In this document: positions 1 through 6,584 of the stretch, piece after piece
How positions within the stretch are numbered: position 1 is the stretch's first letter
Layout of the letters: every line of letters starts with the position of its first letter
DNA from: Chitinophaga pinensis
GTDB taxonomy: Bacteria > Bacteroidota > Bacteroidia > NS11-12g > UBA9320
Assembly (NCBI GenBank): GCA_945890595.1
Contig: CAMDCQ010000056.1
Coordinates: 1-13,385, forward strand
Length of the DNA: 13,385 nt
Reading direction: 5' to 3'
Notes under the pieces: generated by a model
What the model saw: only the letters and a program-made list of their open reading frames with translations
What the model was told of the DNA's origin: nothing
Databases searched by the model: none
Made by a program: the position numbers and the translations under genes

Positions 1-2
1 AG

Positions 3-536
3 ACCCCAGAAATTAAGGCTGATGAAACTGGGAAAGTAGGTGTACGTAAATCGGAAGAAGACGAACCAGTTGCGAGTGTTAAAATAGGCGGCTTGAGAGC
101 CGTAATGCAAAGGTCACGCGAGAAGGTTGTAGAGAAAACAGAAGAAAAAGATGTTGATACTGCGCTATCCTTAGCAGATATAACCTTAGAATCAAGTAAA
201 GATATTCTAAAGGATTATGCTCAAAAACTTATTATAGATAAGAGGGCCAGTTTGGCGTCATTCTTCGCAGATCCGCTAATAGAAGTCTTACAAAACAATA
301 TCCTTTTTACCGTAGGTTCTAAAATGGTAGCAGAAGAGATCAAAGAAGAATCACGGAAGGTCAAGGCTCTTTTTGCCGAAAAAGGGTATCTATTGGATAA
401 TCTTACGTGTACAGTGAATGCAGTAGAGGTCAATGAGTACAAGTTATTTACCCCAAAACAGCAATTTGATGATATGGCAAAGGAATTTCCATTATTAATT
501 GATTTTGAAAGTCGATTTAATTTGGAAATTCAGTAA
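3..536 (+). CDS. dnaX: DNA polymerase III subunit gamma/tau, C-terminal part (5' end outside window)
   Basis: The frame is open from the left edge (base 3) to TAA at 534-536, so this is the last roughly 177 codons of a larger gene, not a gene starting at the TTG at 93. Gamma/tau is the clamp-loader ATPase subunit that loads the sliding clamp and tethers the replicative polymerase. The AAA+ ATPase part lies outside the window. What is seen is a charged linker rich in Lys and Glu, then a C-terminal globular segment ending in FTPKQQFDDMAKEFPLL and a final stretch with LIDF and LEIQ. That ending closely resembles the tail of Bacteroidota gamma/tau proteins as I remember them. The identification rests on this tail only. 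The gene converges on the methyltransferase gene, with 53 bases between the stops and no clear terminator hairpin there. Confidence 0.72.
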   Translation, partial: TPEIKADETGKVGVRKSEEDEPVASVKIGGLRAVMQRSREKVVEKTEEKDVDTALSLADITLESSKDILKDYAQKLIIDKRASLASFFADPLIEVLQNNILFTVGSKMVAEEIKEESRKVKALFAEKGYLLDNLTCTVNAVEVNEYKLFTPKQQFDDMAKEFPLLIDFESRFNLEIQ

Positions 537-589
537 AATACTAAATCGGAAGGATAAAAACGGCTGGGAAAAACAGGGTTCGGTGTGAT

Positions 590-1315
590 TTAAACCTCCG
601 CCACTATAATTAAATTAGGTTCAAAAACCACATTGTGCCAAGTTCTAGCTGTACTGAAAAGTATGATTTTTTTAAGCGTTTTATATTTCCACCACACTAT
701 TCTTCGGATAACTTCTTTAAGTGGATCGGTATTTCTAACAAGTCCACCAAAAACGGTTACCCTTTCAAAACCTACGGCGCTAGTTACTTGTAGAGCAGAA
801 CTTTTATTCAGAAAAACCTCGTGGCTTATATCTCCGTAAGCATAAACACTGGTTTGAGGAGCATCCATGTTGGGTGTTCTGAAAATGGCTTTACCACCTG
901 GATTTAAACACTTTTTTACGTTTAAAAGGAAATCTATTAATTCGTTTTTCGTAAAATGTTCGATAATATCTAAACCTACAATCACATCTACTTTTTCACC
1001 TTTTGCGAAATAAGAATTGATGCTACTATGGTGTACATTGGTCATGCCTAATGTATGGGCTACGGCGACTTGTTCTTCACTAATGTCATATCCTGATACA
1101 TGGGTGTATCCAGCATCCATGGCTGGTTTTACAAAAGTGCCAAACCCACAACCTAAATCCACTATTTTGACAGATTTGTCTTGGGGTAAAAGAGCTAGCA
1201 ATTCTGCACCATTGTGCGATGCTTGCTCGGCAAGCATACCGGCATAGTCTCGCGCTTGCTTGTTTACCTGATTCGTAAAATAGTTATTATAAATAGTATC
1301 TCTGTACTCCAACAT
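590..1315 (-). CDS. Class I SAM-dependent methyltransferase
   Basis: This is a 241-residue protein if it starts at the ATG at 1315-1313; an in-frame TTG four codons upstream (1327) is less likely because it lies inside a promoter-like element. The SAM-binding motif I is clear (KIVDLGCGFGTF, near residues 50-61). It is followed by an acidic residue ending the second strand (SGYDIS) and a motif DVIVGLDIIEHF typical of the UbiG/Coq3-like Methyltransf_11/23 group. LNPGGKAIFRTPN matches the post-motif region. The C-terminal third is basic and aromatic (VWWKYKTLKK), and may hold the substrate site or a membrane-peripheral patch. The substrate cannot be read from the sequence; relatives act on quinones, lipids or glycan intermediates. 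It stands alone on the minus strand, divergent from rnhB and convergent with dnaX, so the context does not name a pathway. Confidence 0.88.
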   Translation of the reverse strand: MLEYRDTIYNNYFTNQVNKQARDYAGMLAEQASHNGAELLALLPQDKSVKIVDLGCGFGTFVKPAMDAGYTHVSGYDISEEQVAVAHTLGMTNVHHSSINSYFAKGEKVDVIVGLDIIEHFTKNELIDFLLNVKKCLNPGGKAIFRTPNMDAPQTSVYAYGDISHEVFLNKSSALQVTSAVGFERVTVFGGLVRNTDPLKEVIRRIVWWKYKTLKKIILFSTARTWHNVVFEPNLIIVAEV

Positions 1316-1324
1316 TTCAGGTTG

Positions 1325-1356
1325 CAAACTTATACTATTTTTGCTCGATGCTCAAA
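1325..1356 (-). promoter_or_regulatory. Bacteroidota-type promoter for the methyltransferase gene
   Basis: On the minus strand, TTTG (1356-1353) is followed after 20 bases by TAAGTTTG (1332-1325), which fits the TTTG / TAnnTTTG promoter of Bacteroidota. The expected transcript start is near 1319, only a few bases before the ATG at 1315, so the leader would be very short. The -33 box lies inside the first codons of rnhB. This is a motif match only. Confidence 0.5.
1336..1343 (+). promoter_or_regulatory. Promoter -7 element for rnhB
   Basis: TATTTTTG is a full match to TAnnTTTG. A weak -33 (TTTC, 1315-1318) lies 17 bases upstream. Transcription would begin at about 1348-1350, on top of the rnhB ATG at 1348. 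That implies either a leaderless message or use of the second ATG at 1363. The element sits 3 bases from the divergent -7 element of the methyltransferase gene. Confidence 0.42.
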
Positions 1357-1935
1357 AGCTATATGCACAAAGGACTGATAGAAGCGGGTTGCGATGAAGC
1401 CGGCCGCGGCTGCTTGGCAGGTCCTGTGTACGCTGCAGCGGTTATTTTACCCGTTGGCGTGCGTTTACCTTTGTTAGACGATAGCAAAAAACTAAATGAA
1501 GCTACAAGAGATAAACTCCGTAAACAGATAGAAAACAAAGCCCTTGCATGGGCGGTAGCGAGCTGTACCGAAAGGGAGATAGAGAAATACAACATATTGC
1601 ATTGCAGTATTTTAGCAATGCATAGAGCGATTGAGATGTTATCCATTCTTCCGGAGCATTTGCTTATAGATGGTAACCGTTTTAAACCCTTAAATTTTAT
1701 TCCGCATACCACCGTGATAAAGGGAGACGGCATTTATAAAAGTATTGCAGCTGCCAGCATTTTGGCTAAAACACATCGGGATGACTATATGAAAAAACTA
1801 GCTTTAACGTATCCTCATTATGGATTTGAACAACACAAAGGATATGGTACGGTTATGCATATAGCAGCGATTGATGAATTTGGTTATCAAGATTGTCATC
1901 GAAAAACCTTTGTATTGAAGCGTGACAAAAATTAA
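1348..1935 (+). CDS. rnhB: Ribonuclease HII
   Basis: This 195-residue enzyme cleaves the RNA strand of RNA-DNA hybrids and starts removal of ribonucleotides misincorporated in DNA. The length is normal for bacterial RNase HII. The GCDEAGRG motif supplies the first two metal ligands (D16, E17). D108 in LLIDGN and D127 in VIKGDG complete the DEDD-like metal site, and SIAAASILAKTHRD and YPHYGFEQHKGYGT are the usual conserved blocks. I keep the ATG at 1348 because related proteins start with about this much sequence before IEAGCDEAGRG. The ATG at 1363 is an alternative favoured by the promoter position. All catalytic residues are present, so it should be active. It is followed by a gene-poor stretch. 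Confidence 0.96.
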   Translation: MLKSYMHKGLIEAGCDEAGRGCLAGPVYAAAVILPVGVRLPLLDDSKKLNEATRDKLRKQIENKALAWAVASCTEREIEKYNILHCSILAMHRAIEMLSILPEHLLIDGNRFKPLNFIPHTTVIKGDGIYKSIAAASILAKTHRDDYMKKLALTYPHYGFEQHKGYGTVMHIAAIDEFGYQDCHRKTFVLKRDKN

Positions 1936-2268
1936 GGACTTGTAATGTTATATTTATCCAATTAAAACCCATAATTCTTGAAAAGGGCTAAAATCTGTGA
2001 CTATCTTTGTTCCTTTAATGGTGAAACAATCATCTTTTAACGAAAATCAGTAGAGGACAAAAGAAAAGTGACATTGCATCATTTTTTTGTGGTAAATAGG
2101 GAAGAAGGTGAAAGATGGTACAGTGGGTTTTTAGGTGTTCTAGGTAACTCCAGATGTATACACAGTAATAGATTTATCAATGAGTTAGCAGGTATGATAT
2201 TGAAAAACAAACGTCTGTGCTACACGTGATTTTAAGGAATAAGATGATGTTGCCAACTAGTGCAAAAA
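1936..2268 (+). other. Gene-poor stretch before the DUF5522 gene, possible long leader
   Basis: No recognisable gene lies here on either strand. It holds a good promoter match (1978-2009) and then about 250 bases before the next start codon. The longest open frame inside is 53 codons from GTG at 2068 to TGA at 2229 on the plus strand; its translation (MTLHHFFVVN at the start, then WYSGFLGVLG) resembles nothing I recognise. I see no strong terminator after rnhB and no riboswitch I can name. The stretch could be an untranslated leader, a small RNA, an unrecognised small gene or gene remains. Confidence 0.4.
1978..2009 (+). promoter_or_regulatory. Candidate promoter upstream of the DUF5522 gene
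   Basis: TTG (1978-1980), 21 bases, then TATCTTTG (2002-2009), which matches TAnnTTTG fully; the spacing is slightly longer than the usual 19. Transcription would start near 2015, giving a leader of about 250 bases to the DUF5522 ATG. This is a motif match only. Confidence 0.45.
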
Positions 2269-2433
2269 ATGCGGAAACAAACTGAAGAAATAAAAGATTA
2301 TTACCTAAACGAGGACGGAAATCTTGTTTTTACAAAGGAATATCACCTTAAAAGAGGAACGTGCTGCGGTAATAGGTGTTTACATTGTCCTTTTGAGTAC
2401 ATCAATGTGCCTCGTCCGGTGAGCGAAAGCTAA
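2269..2433 (+). CDS. DUF5522 family small Cys-rich protein
   Basis: This is a 54-residue protein starting at ATG 2269 (an in-frame GTG at 2260 would add three residues) and ending at TAA 2431-2433. The order of motifs is YYLNEDGNLVFT, then EYHLKRGTCCGNRCLHCPF. That is the pattern of the DUF5522 family, widespread in Bacteroidota: a short N-terminal strand region, then a Cys cluster (C32, C33, C37, C40 in CC-x3-C-x2-C). The cluster suggests metal binding, which is inference; no function is established to my knowledge. It lacks a signal peptide or membrane segment, so it should be cytosolic. It ends 5 bases from the stop of the convergent permease gene. Because the family resemblance spans nearly the whole length, I consider it real despite its small size. 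Confidence 0.82.
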   Translation: MRKQTEEIKDYYLNEDGNLVFTKEYHLKRGTCCGNRCLHCPFEYINVPRPVSES

Positions 2434-2438
2434 CGGTA

Positions 2439-3662
2439 TTAGCGAAAATTAATACTTTGACTGGGTTCTATTTTGTTGATGAGTCGAACCGGAATGTAGG
2501 TAAACACAAAACAGACCAAGAGCGCGGCAATATTAATTATAATCAAATAGCTTAGGGGTAGGGTAAAAGGGACGGCATCCATATAATAGGTGTCCGCAGA
2601 AAGCTTTATTATTTTGTATTCTACTTGAAGATAAGCAGCTCCTAATGCTACTGAATTTCCCAAAATAAGGCCACCCAAAAGAATGAACAAGCCTTGCCAG
2701 TTAAAAATACTCATAATTTTTCCTGAATGTGCGCCCATCGCTTTGAGTAATCCAATCATTGGAATGCGTTCAATTATTAAAATCAAAAGAACGGTAATGA
2801 TATTAATGATGGCAACCACAAACATTAAAATAATGATTACAATCACATTGGTGTCTACGATTTCTAACCACTGAAATATGGTTGGATACAAATCTTCAGC
2901 GGTATTTACGGCGTAGTTGTAATCAAACTGATTAATCAATGTTTCTTGTACTTGGTTTGGTTCAATTCCATTTGCGGCTTTTACTTCATAACCAGCTGCT
3001 AGAGAGTAATTAGTGTCGTTTACAACGCGCTGAACTGCCCTCAGATGCATTATTCCAAATTGCTTGTCAAACTCCTGTAAACCGGTATTGAAGATGCCAA
3101 CAATTTTTGGCTTTCGCATGCGTACATCATCGTTATCAATAAAATATAAATTTATTCTATCCCCAGTGTCTACGCCCATAATCGTTGCTGTGTACTCTGA
3201 AAGTAAAATGTCATACGAATCTATTGTATCGGTATATTGGGGTAAAGTACCTCGTTTGAGGTGTTTCTTATAAAACGAGAAATCATAATTTGCAGGTAAT
3301 CCTTTTAAGATAATACCTTCTAAAGTAGAGTCTGACTTTAAAATACCCGCTTTATTCATAAATGGAAAGGCAGATGCGATAGACTGTTCTTTATTTATGG
3401 TGGCTAATCGTTTCTTATTGATAGGAAATAGGTTGCTTTCACTTCCCGTTGCTAGTTGATATTGAGTAACACTAACATCACCCGTATATCCTCGCACTTT
3501 TTCACGAATTTCTTTTTTAAAGCCTAAGAGTATGCCAAATGATAAAATGACCACGCATACGCTTAGTGACACTGCTGCTATGGCTAGTACAGTGATCGTT
3601 TTAGTGAACGATTGTTGCTTACTTAAGCTTAACTTCTTAGCTATATAGTACCCTATTTGCAT
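2439..3662 (-). CDS. LolC/LolE-type ABC transporter permease (FtsX/MacB superfamily)
   Basis: This 407-residue inner-membrane protein has the layout of lipoprotein-releasing permeases. It has one N-terminal membrane helix (about 22-48), a large periplasmic domain (about 50-268), then three helices near 272-297, 323-346 and 367-391. The cytoplasmic coupling segment RIPMIGLLKAMGAHSGKI, followed by FNWQG, is the conserved motif of this superfamily that contacts the ATPase. In Gram-negative bacteria LolCDE moves outer-membrane lipoproteins from the inner membrane to the LolA carrier; Bacteroidota usually have one LolC/E-like permease gene type. No LolD ATPase gene is adjacent, so the partner must lie elsewhere, and a role in exporting another substrate cannot be excluded. 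It is transcribed divergently from a lipoprotein gene (namZ-like), with 30 bases between the start codons. Confidence 0.86.
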   Translation of the reverse strand: MQIGYYIAKKLSLSKQQSFTKTITVLAIAAVSLSVCVVILSFGILLGFKKEIREKVRGYTGDVSVTQYQLATGSESNLFPINKKRLATINKEQSIASAFPFMNKAGILKSDSTLEGIILKGLPANYDFSFYKKHLKRGTLPQYTDTIDSYDILLSEYTATIMGVDTGDRINLYFIDNDDVRMRKPKIVGIFNTGLQEFDKQFGIMHLRAVQRVVNDTNYSLAAGYEVKAANGIEPNQVQETLINQFDYNYAVNTAEDLYPTIFQWLEIVDTNVIVIIILMFVVAIINIITVLLILIIERIPMIGLLKAMGAHSGKIMSIFNWQGLFILLGGLILGNSVALGAAYLQVEYKIIKLSADTYYMDAVPFTLPLSYLIIINIAALLVCFVFTYIPVRLINKIEPSQSINFR

Positions 3663-3669
3663 ACTTTTG
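3662..3669 (+). promoter_or_regulatory. Promoter -7 element for the NamZ-like gene
   Basis: TACTTTTG matches TAnnTTTG, with the expected start near 3675 and ATG at 3693. The -33 region is poor (TTAG at 3637-3640). The element touches the start codon of the divergent permease gene. A one-mismatch -7 for that gene (TAATCTTG, minus strand, 3683-3676) faces it, so polymerases for the two genes would compete. Confidence 0.42.
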
Positions 3670-3692
3670 ACGCCGCAAGATTATAAACTAAA

Positions 3693-4931
3693 ATGAAGAA
3701 ATATGTAATAATCTTCTTTTTGATGATCATTTTTACGGCATGTGAGTCCGCTAGATCTACAAAAGAAGAAACAAACCTTGAAAAAAGTCCTGTAACGCAG
3801 CGTGTTGATGGTAAGTTAGAGGAGTTTGTAGACGTTGTTGTAGGCGCTGCTAAAACCTCAGATTATTTGCCTTTTTTACTAGGTAAGCGGGTGGCAATGG
3901 TGGTGAATCAGACAAGTACTATTGGTTCAGTTCATTTAGTGGACACTCTCCAAAATTTAGGCGTAAATGTAAAAAAAGTATTTGCTCCTGAACACGGCTT
4001 TAGGGGAGACCACAGTGCAGGTGCTGTAATCAAAAATGGGTTAGATGTGAAAACAGGTTTGCCTGTCGTATCTTTATATGGGGCCAATAAAAAGCCAACT
4101 GCCGATATGCTAAAAGATATTGATGTGGTTGTTTTTGATATTCAAGATGTTGGGGTACGTTTTTATACGTATATTTCTACTATGCATTACGTTATGGAAG
4201 CATGTGCCGAGTTAGGTAAAAAAGTGTTAATTTTAGACAGACCTAATCCAAATGGATTTTACGTAGACGGACCTGTTTTGGAAAAAGAGTTCACCTCTTT
4301 CATTGGTATGCATCCTATTCCGCTGGTTCACGGACTTACCGTTGCAGAGCTTGCGCTTATGATAAATGGGGAGTCTTGGCTCAAAGAAGGTGTAGCTTGT
4401 GAGCTTAAAATAGTGACGTGTGATAATTATGACCACGCTACCTTATACCAATTACCAATTAAGCCATCACCTAATTTGCCCAATATGAATTCGGTTTACC
4501 TTTATCCCTATCTAGGACTTTTTGAAGGAACAAATGTAAGTATTGGCCGCGGCACCTCCACCCCGTTTCAAATCGTGGGTCGTCCGGGTGTAAAAGGAGA
4601 TATTGAGTTTACTCCTATTTCCATTCCAGGTGTTGCAGATGACCCCAAGCATGAAAACAAGTTGTGTGGTGGTTTTGAGGTGCATGATACAGAAGACGAG
4701 TCATTTTTTGCATCGCCAAAGCTAAATCTGAGTTGGCTAATCTTGTTTTATAAAAATAACAGAGCAGAAGATGGTGAGTATTTTAAAAGTTTTATTTACA
4801 AGTTGTGTGGTACAAAATCACTGTCAGCGCAAGTAGAACAAGGAAAAAGTACAGAAGAAATTCGTGCTACATGGCAGCCTGAATTAGAAAAATATAAAGA
4901 GTTAAGAAAAAAATATCTTTTGTATCCTTAG
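3693..4931 (+). CDS. namZ: NamZ-type exo-beta-N-acetylmuramidase lipoprotein (DUF1343)
   Basis: This 412-residue protein has a lipoprotein signal: a short basic start, a hydrophobic stretch and a lipobox IFTAC with the lipidated Cys at 17. The mature part matches DUF1343, whose characterised members (Bacillus subtilis YbbC/NamZ, Tannerella forsythia NamZ) release N-acetylmuramic acid from the non-reducing ends of peptidoglycan fragments. Conserved blocks visible are VAMVVNQTS, FAPEHGFRGD (E100 is the likely catalytic acid region), VVFDIQDVGVRFYTY (D149, D152), DRPNPNG, VHGLTVAELA, YPYLGLFEGTNVSIGRGT and a C-terminal KYKELRKKYLLY, so it is full length. Cell location is likely the periplasmic face of a membrane, acting in wall turnover or recycling. 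No MurNAc uptake or kinase genes lie next to it. The symbol is by family resemblance. Confidence 0.87.
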   Translation: MKKYVIIFFLMIIFTACESARSTKEETNLEKSPVTQRVDGKLEEFVDVVVGAAKTSDYLPFLLGKRVAMVVNQTSTIGSVHLVDTLQNLGVNVKKVFAPEHGFRGDHSAGAVIKNGLDVKTGLPVVSLYGANKKPTADMLKDIDVVVFDIQDVGVRFYTYISTMHYVMEACAELGKKVLILDRPNPNGFYVDGPVLEKEFTSFIGMHPIPLVHGLTVAELALMINGESWLKEGVACELKIVTCDNYDHATLYQLPIKPSPNLPNMNSVYLYPYLGLFEGTNVSIGRGTSTPFQIVGRPGVKGDIEFTPISIPGVADDPKHENKLCGGFEVHDTEDESFFASPKLNLSWLILFYKNNRAEDGEYFKSFIYKLCGTKSLSAQVEQGKSTEEIRATWQPELEKYKELRKKYLLYP

Positions 4932-4933
4932 TC

Positions 4934-4964
4934 TTGGTTAATTAAAAATAAATTAACATCTTTG
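4934..4964 (+). promoter_or_regulatory. Promoter of the rpmB-rpmG-DUF4295 operon
   Basis: TTGG (4934-4937), a 19-base AT-rich spacer, then CATCTTTG (4957-4964), one base off TAnnTTTG. The bases after it (CAGCCC) resemble the start region of many Bacteroidota ribosomal promoters. Transcription would begin near 4970, giving a leader of about 15 bases before the rpmB ATG at 4985, preceded by an AAGGA-like stretch (4980-4984). Confidence 0.58.
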
Positions 4965-4984
4965 CAGCCCTAAAAAACGAAGGA

Positions 4985-5218
4985 ATGTCAAGAGTTTGCG
5001 ATTTAACAGGTAAGAAAGCGATGAGCTGGAACAATGTTTCTCACTCGAAAAGTAGAACTAAAAGAAGATTTTATCCAAATCTTCAAACTAAAAGATTCTG
5101 GCTGCCTGAACAAGATGAGTGGATTACACTTAAAATAAGTACATCAGCATTAAAAACCATCAATAAGAAAGGTATTACTGCTTGTTTAAATAATTTGTTA
5201 AAAAACGGTAAAATATAA
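4985..5218 (+). CDS. rpmB: 50S ribosomal protein bL28
   Basis: This 77-residue protein of the large ribosomal subunit shows the bL28 hallmarks: MSRVCDLTGKKAMSWNNVSHS at the N-terminus, then the basic KSRTKRRFYPNLQTKRFW block that contacts rRNA, and ISTSALKTINKKGI near the C-terminus. Length and start agree with the family. The single Cys at position 5 is not part of a four-Cys zinc site, so this is the non-zinc form. It is first in a three-gene operon; its TAA is 3 bases before the rpmG ATG, so the two are probably translated together. Confidence 0.97.
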   Translation: MSRVCDLTGKKAMSWNNVSHSKSRTKRRFYPNLQTKRFWLPEQDEWITLKISTSALKTINKKGITACLNNLLKNGKI

Positions 5219-5221
5219 CAG

Positions 5222-5404
5222 ATGGCTAAGAAAGGAAATAGAGTACAAGTAATCTTGGAATGTACTGAGCAAAAAGGTACTAACGTGCCAGGGATGTCAA
5301 GATACATCACTACCAAGAATAAGAGAAATACTACGGAGCGTCTTGAGCTTAAGAAATACAATCCGTTTATGAAAAAAGTAACCGTACACAAAGAAATTAA
5401 ATAA
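5222..5404 (+). CDS. rpmG: 50S ribosomal protein bL33
   Basis: This 60-residue large-subunit protein has the bL33 pattern: MAKKGNRVQVILECTEQ, then the SRYITTKNKRNTTERLELKKYNP core and a KKVTVHKEIK tail. Only one Cys is present (in LECTE) where zinc-binding versions carry CxxC pairs, so this is the Cys-minus form that does not need zinc. It follows rpmB and its TAA is one base before the next ATG. This L28-L33-DUF4295 order is the standard one in Bacteroidota. Confidence 0.97.
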   Translation: MAKKGNRVQVILECTEQKGTNVPGMSRYITTKNKRNTTERLELKKYNPFMKKVTVHKEIK

Positions 5405-5405
5405 G

Positions 5406-5561
5406 ATGGCAAAGAAAGTTGTTGCAACGTTAAAGAAAGAAGGTTCAGGAAGAGACTGGGCTAAGCTTGTTAGATGCGTTAAGTCTCCAAAAACAGGTGC
5501 TTATTCGTTCAGAGAAGAAATGATTCCTACCGAAGCTGTAAAGGCAGCTTTGGCTAAATAA
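5406..5561 (+). CDS. DUF4295 family protein
   Basis: This is a 51-residue basic protein (MAKKVVATLKKEGSGRDWAK at the N-terminus), ending in a TEAVKAALAK helix. It belongs to DUF4295, a family found in Bacteroidota directly behind bL33. The charge, size and fixed location suggest a ribosome-associated role, which is inference; the function is not established from this sequence. It starts one base after the rpmG stop and is the last gene before a strong terminator, so it is co-transcribed with the two ribosomal proteins. Confidence 0.9.
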   Translation: MAKKVVATLKKEGSGRDWAKLVRCVKSPKTGAYSFREEMIPTEAVKAALAK

Positions 5562-5590
5562 GATATCCAAATAAAATATTTTTTATAGTG

Positions 5591-5624
5591 AAAAGCTTCC
5601 TACTTTTGATGGGAAGCTTTTTTA
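5591..5624 (+). terminator. Rho-independent terminator after the DUF4295 gene
   Basis: AAAAGCTTCC (5591-5600) pairs perfectly over 10 bases with GGAAGCTTTT (5612-5621), with a loop of about 11 bases, and the stem runs into a T tract. It ends the rpmB-rpmG-DUF4295 transcript 13 bases before the ftsY ATG. Confidence 0.85.
5601..5608 (+). promoter_or_regulatory. Possible ftsY promoter -7 element inside the terminator loop
   Basis: TACTTTTG matches TAnnTTTG fully and lies in the loop of the preceding terminator. Transcription would start near 5614 and give a leader of about 23 bases before ATG 5637. The -33 position (about 5578-5584) is T-rich but has no TTG. No better promoter is visible between the terminator and ftsY. 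Confidence 0.4.
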
Positions 5625-5636
5625 TGTTTATACCTT

Positions 5637-6584
5637 ATGGGTTTATTAGATTTTTTTAAAAAGAAACCAACAGAAGAACAAAAGATAAAGTTAGATGATG
5701 GTCTGGAAAAAACCCGTTCATCCTTTATAACTAAAATTTCAAAAGTTGTAGTTGGCAGAAGTAATATTAGTGATGATTTCTTAGACGAACTCGAAGAAGT
5801 ATTGGTGTCTTCGGATGTTGGAGTAAATACCACCGTTAAAATAATCGAAAGAATAGAAGCGAGAGTATCACGAGATAAATACCTTTCTGAAACAGAGCTC
5901 AACGAAATGCTCAAGGAGGAAATTACTAATCTCCTCGCCGAAACTGAAAAACCAATTCATAACACAGATGTAAAACCATATGTCATAATGGTAGTAGGTG
6001 TGAATGGAGTAGGTAAAACAACCACTATCGGTAAACTCGCTAATATGTTCAAAAATCAAGGATTGAAAGTGGTATTGGGTGCTGGAGATACGTTTAGAGC
6101 TGCGGCTGTTGATCAACTTAAGATTTGGGGAGAGCGCGTAGGAGTGGAGGTTGTGGCAAAGGGAATGGATACAGATCCCGCTGCCGTAGCTTTTGAAGCC
6201 GTGAAATATGGAGCTGAAAATAACGCAGACGTGGTGATTATTGACACCGCCGGCCGACTACACAATAAAATTAACCTAATGAACGAGCTTTCCAAAATAA
6301 AGCGAGTTATGGATAAACAAGTAGTTGGGGCACCTCATGAAGTACTTTTGGTATTAGATGCCTCTACTGGTCAAAATGCATTTGAGCAAGCAAAACAATT
6401 TACGGCCGCAACTGAAGTCACTGCATTGGCACTTACTAAGTTGGATGGCACTGCTAAAGGCGGCGTGGTAATTGGAATTAGCGACCAGTTCAGTATACCC
6501 GTTAAATATATAGGAGTTGGCGAGCAAATGAACGATTTGCAGCTTTTTGACAGTAAAAATTACGTAGAATCACTTTTCTCTTAG
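5637..6584 (+). CDS. ftsY: Signal recognition particle receptor FtsY
   Basis: This 315-residue SRP-type GTPase receives Ffh-bound ribosomes at the inner membrane for co-translational insertion. The N domain (about 20-105) is helical. The G domain has the P-loop GVNGVGKTTT (121-130), DTFRAAAVDQL (151-161), DTAGR (203-207), TKLDGTAKGG (267-276) and the closing GVGE (293-296), so every GTPase motif is present. It has only a short leader (MGLLDFFKKK) and lacks the long acidic A domain of enteric FtsY, which is usual for this phylum; the amphipathic start may bind membrane. Its TAG is immediately followed by the rimO ATG, suggesting one transcript for ftsY, rimO and bshC. Confidence 0.97.
   Translation: MGLLDFFKKKPTEEQKIKLDDGLEKTRSSFITKISKVVVGRSNISDDFLDELEEVLVSSDVGVNTTVKIIERIEARVSRDKYLSETELNEMLKEEITNLLAETEKPIHNTDVKPYVIMVVGVNGVGKTTTIGKLANMFKNQGLKVVLGAGDTFRAAAVDQLKIWGERVGVEVVAKGMDTDPAAVAFEAVKYGAENNADVVIIDTAGRLHNKINLMNELSKIKRVMDKQVVGAPHEVLLVLDASTGQNAFEQAKQFTAATEVTALALTKLDGTAKGGVVIGISDQFSIPVKYIGVGEQMNDLQLFDSKNYVESLFS

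Noticed and set aside
537..589. A terminator between dnaX and the methyltransferase gene
   Set aside because: I found no stem with a following T tract on either strand.
5083..5427. Minus-strand 114-codon open frame
   Set aside because: It is antisense to rpmB, rpmG and the start of the DUF4295 gene, which are certain; the hydrophobic look comes from reading Lys-rich codons backwards.
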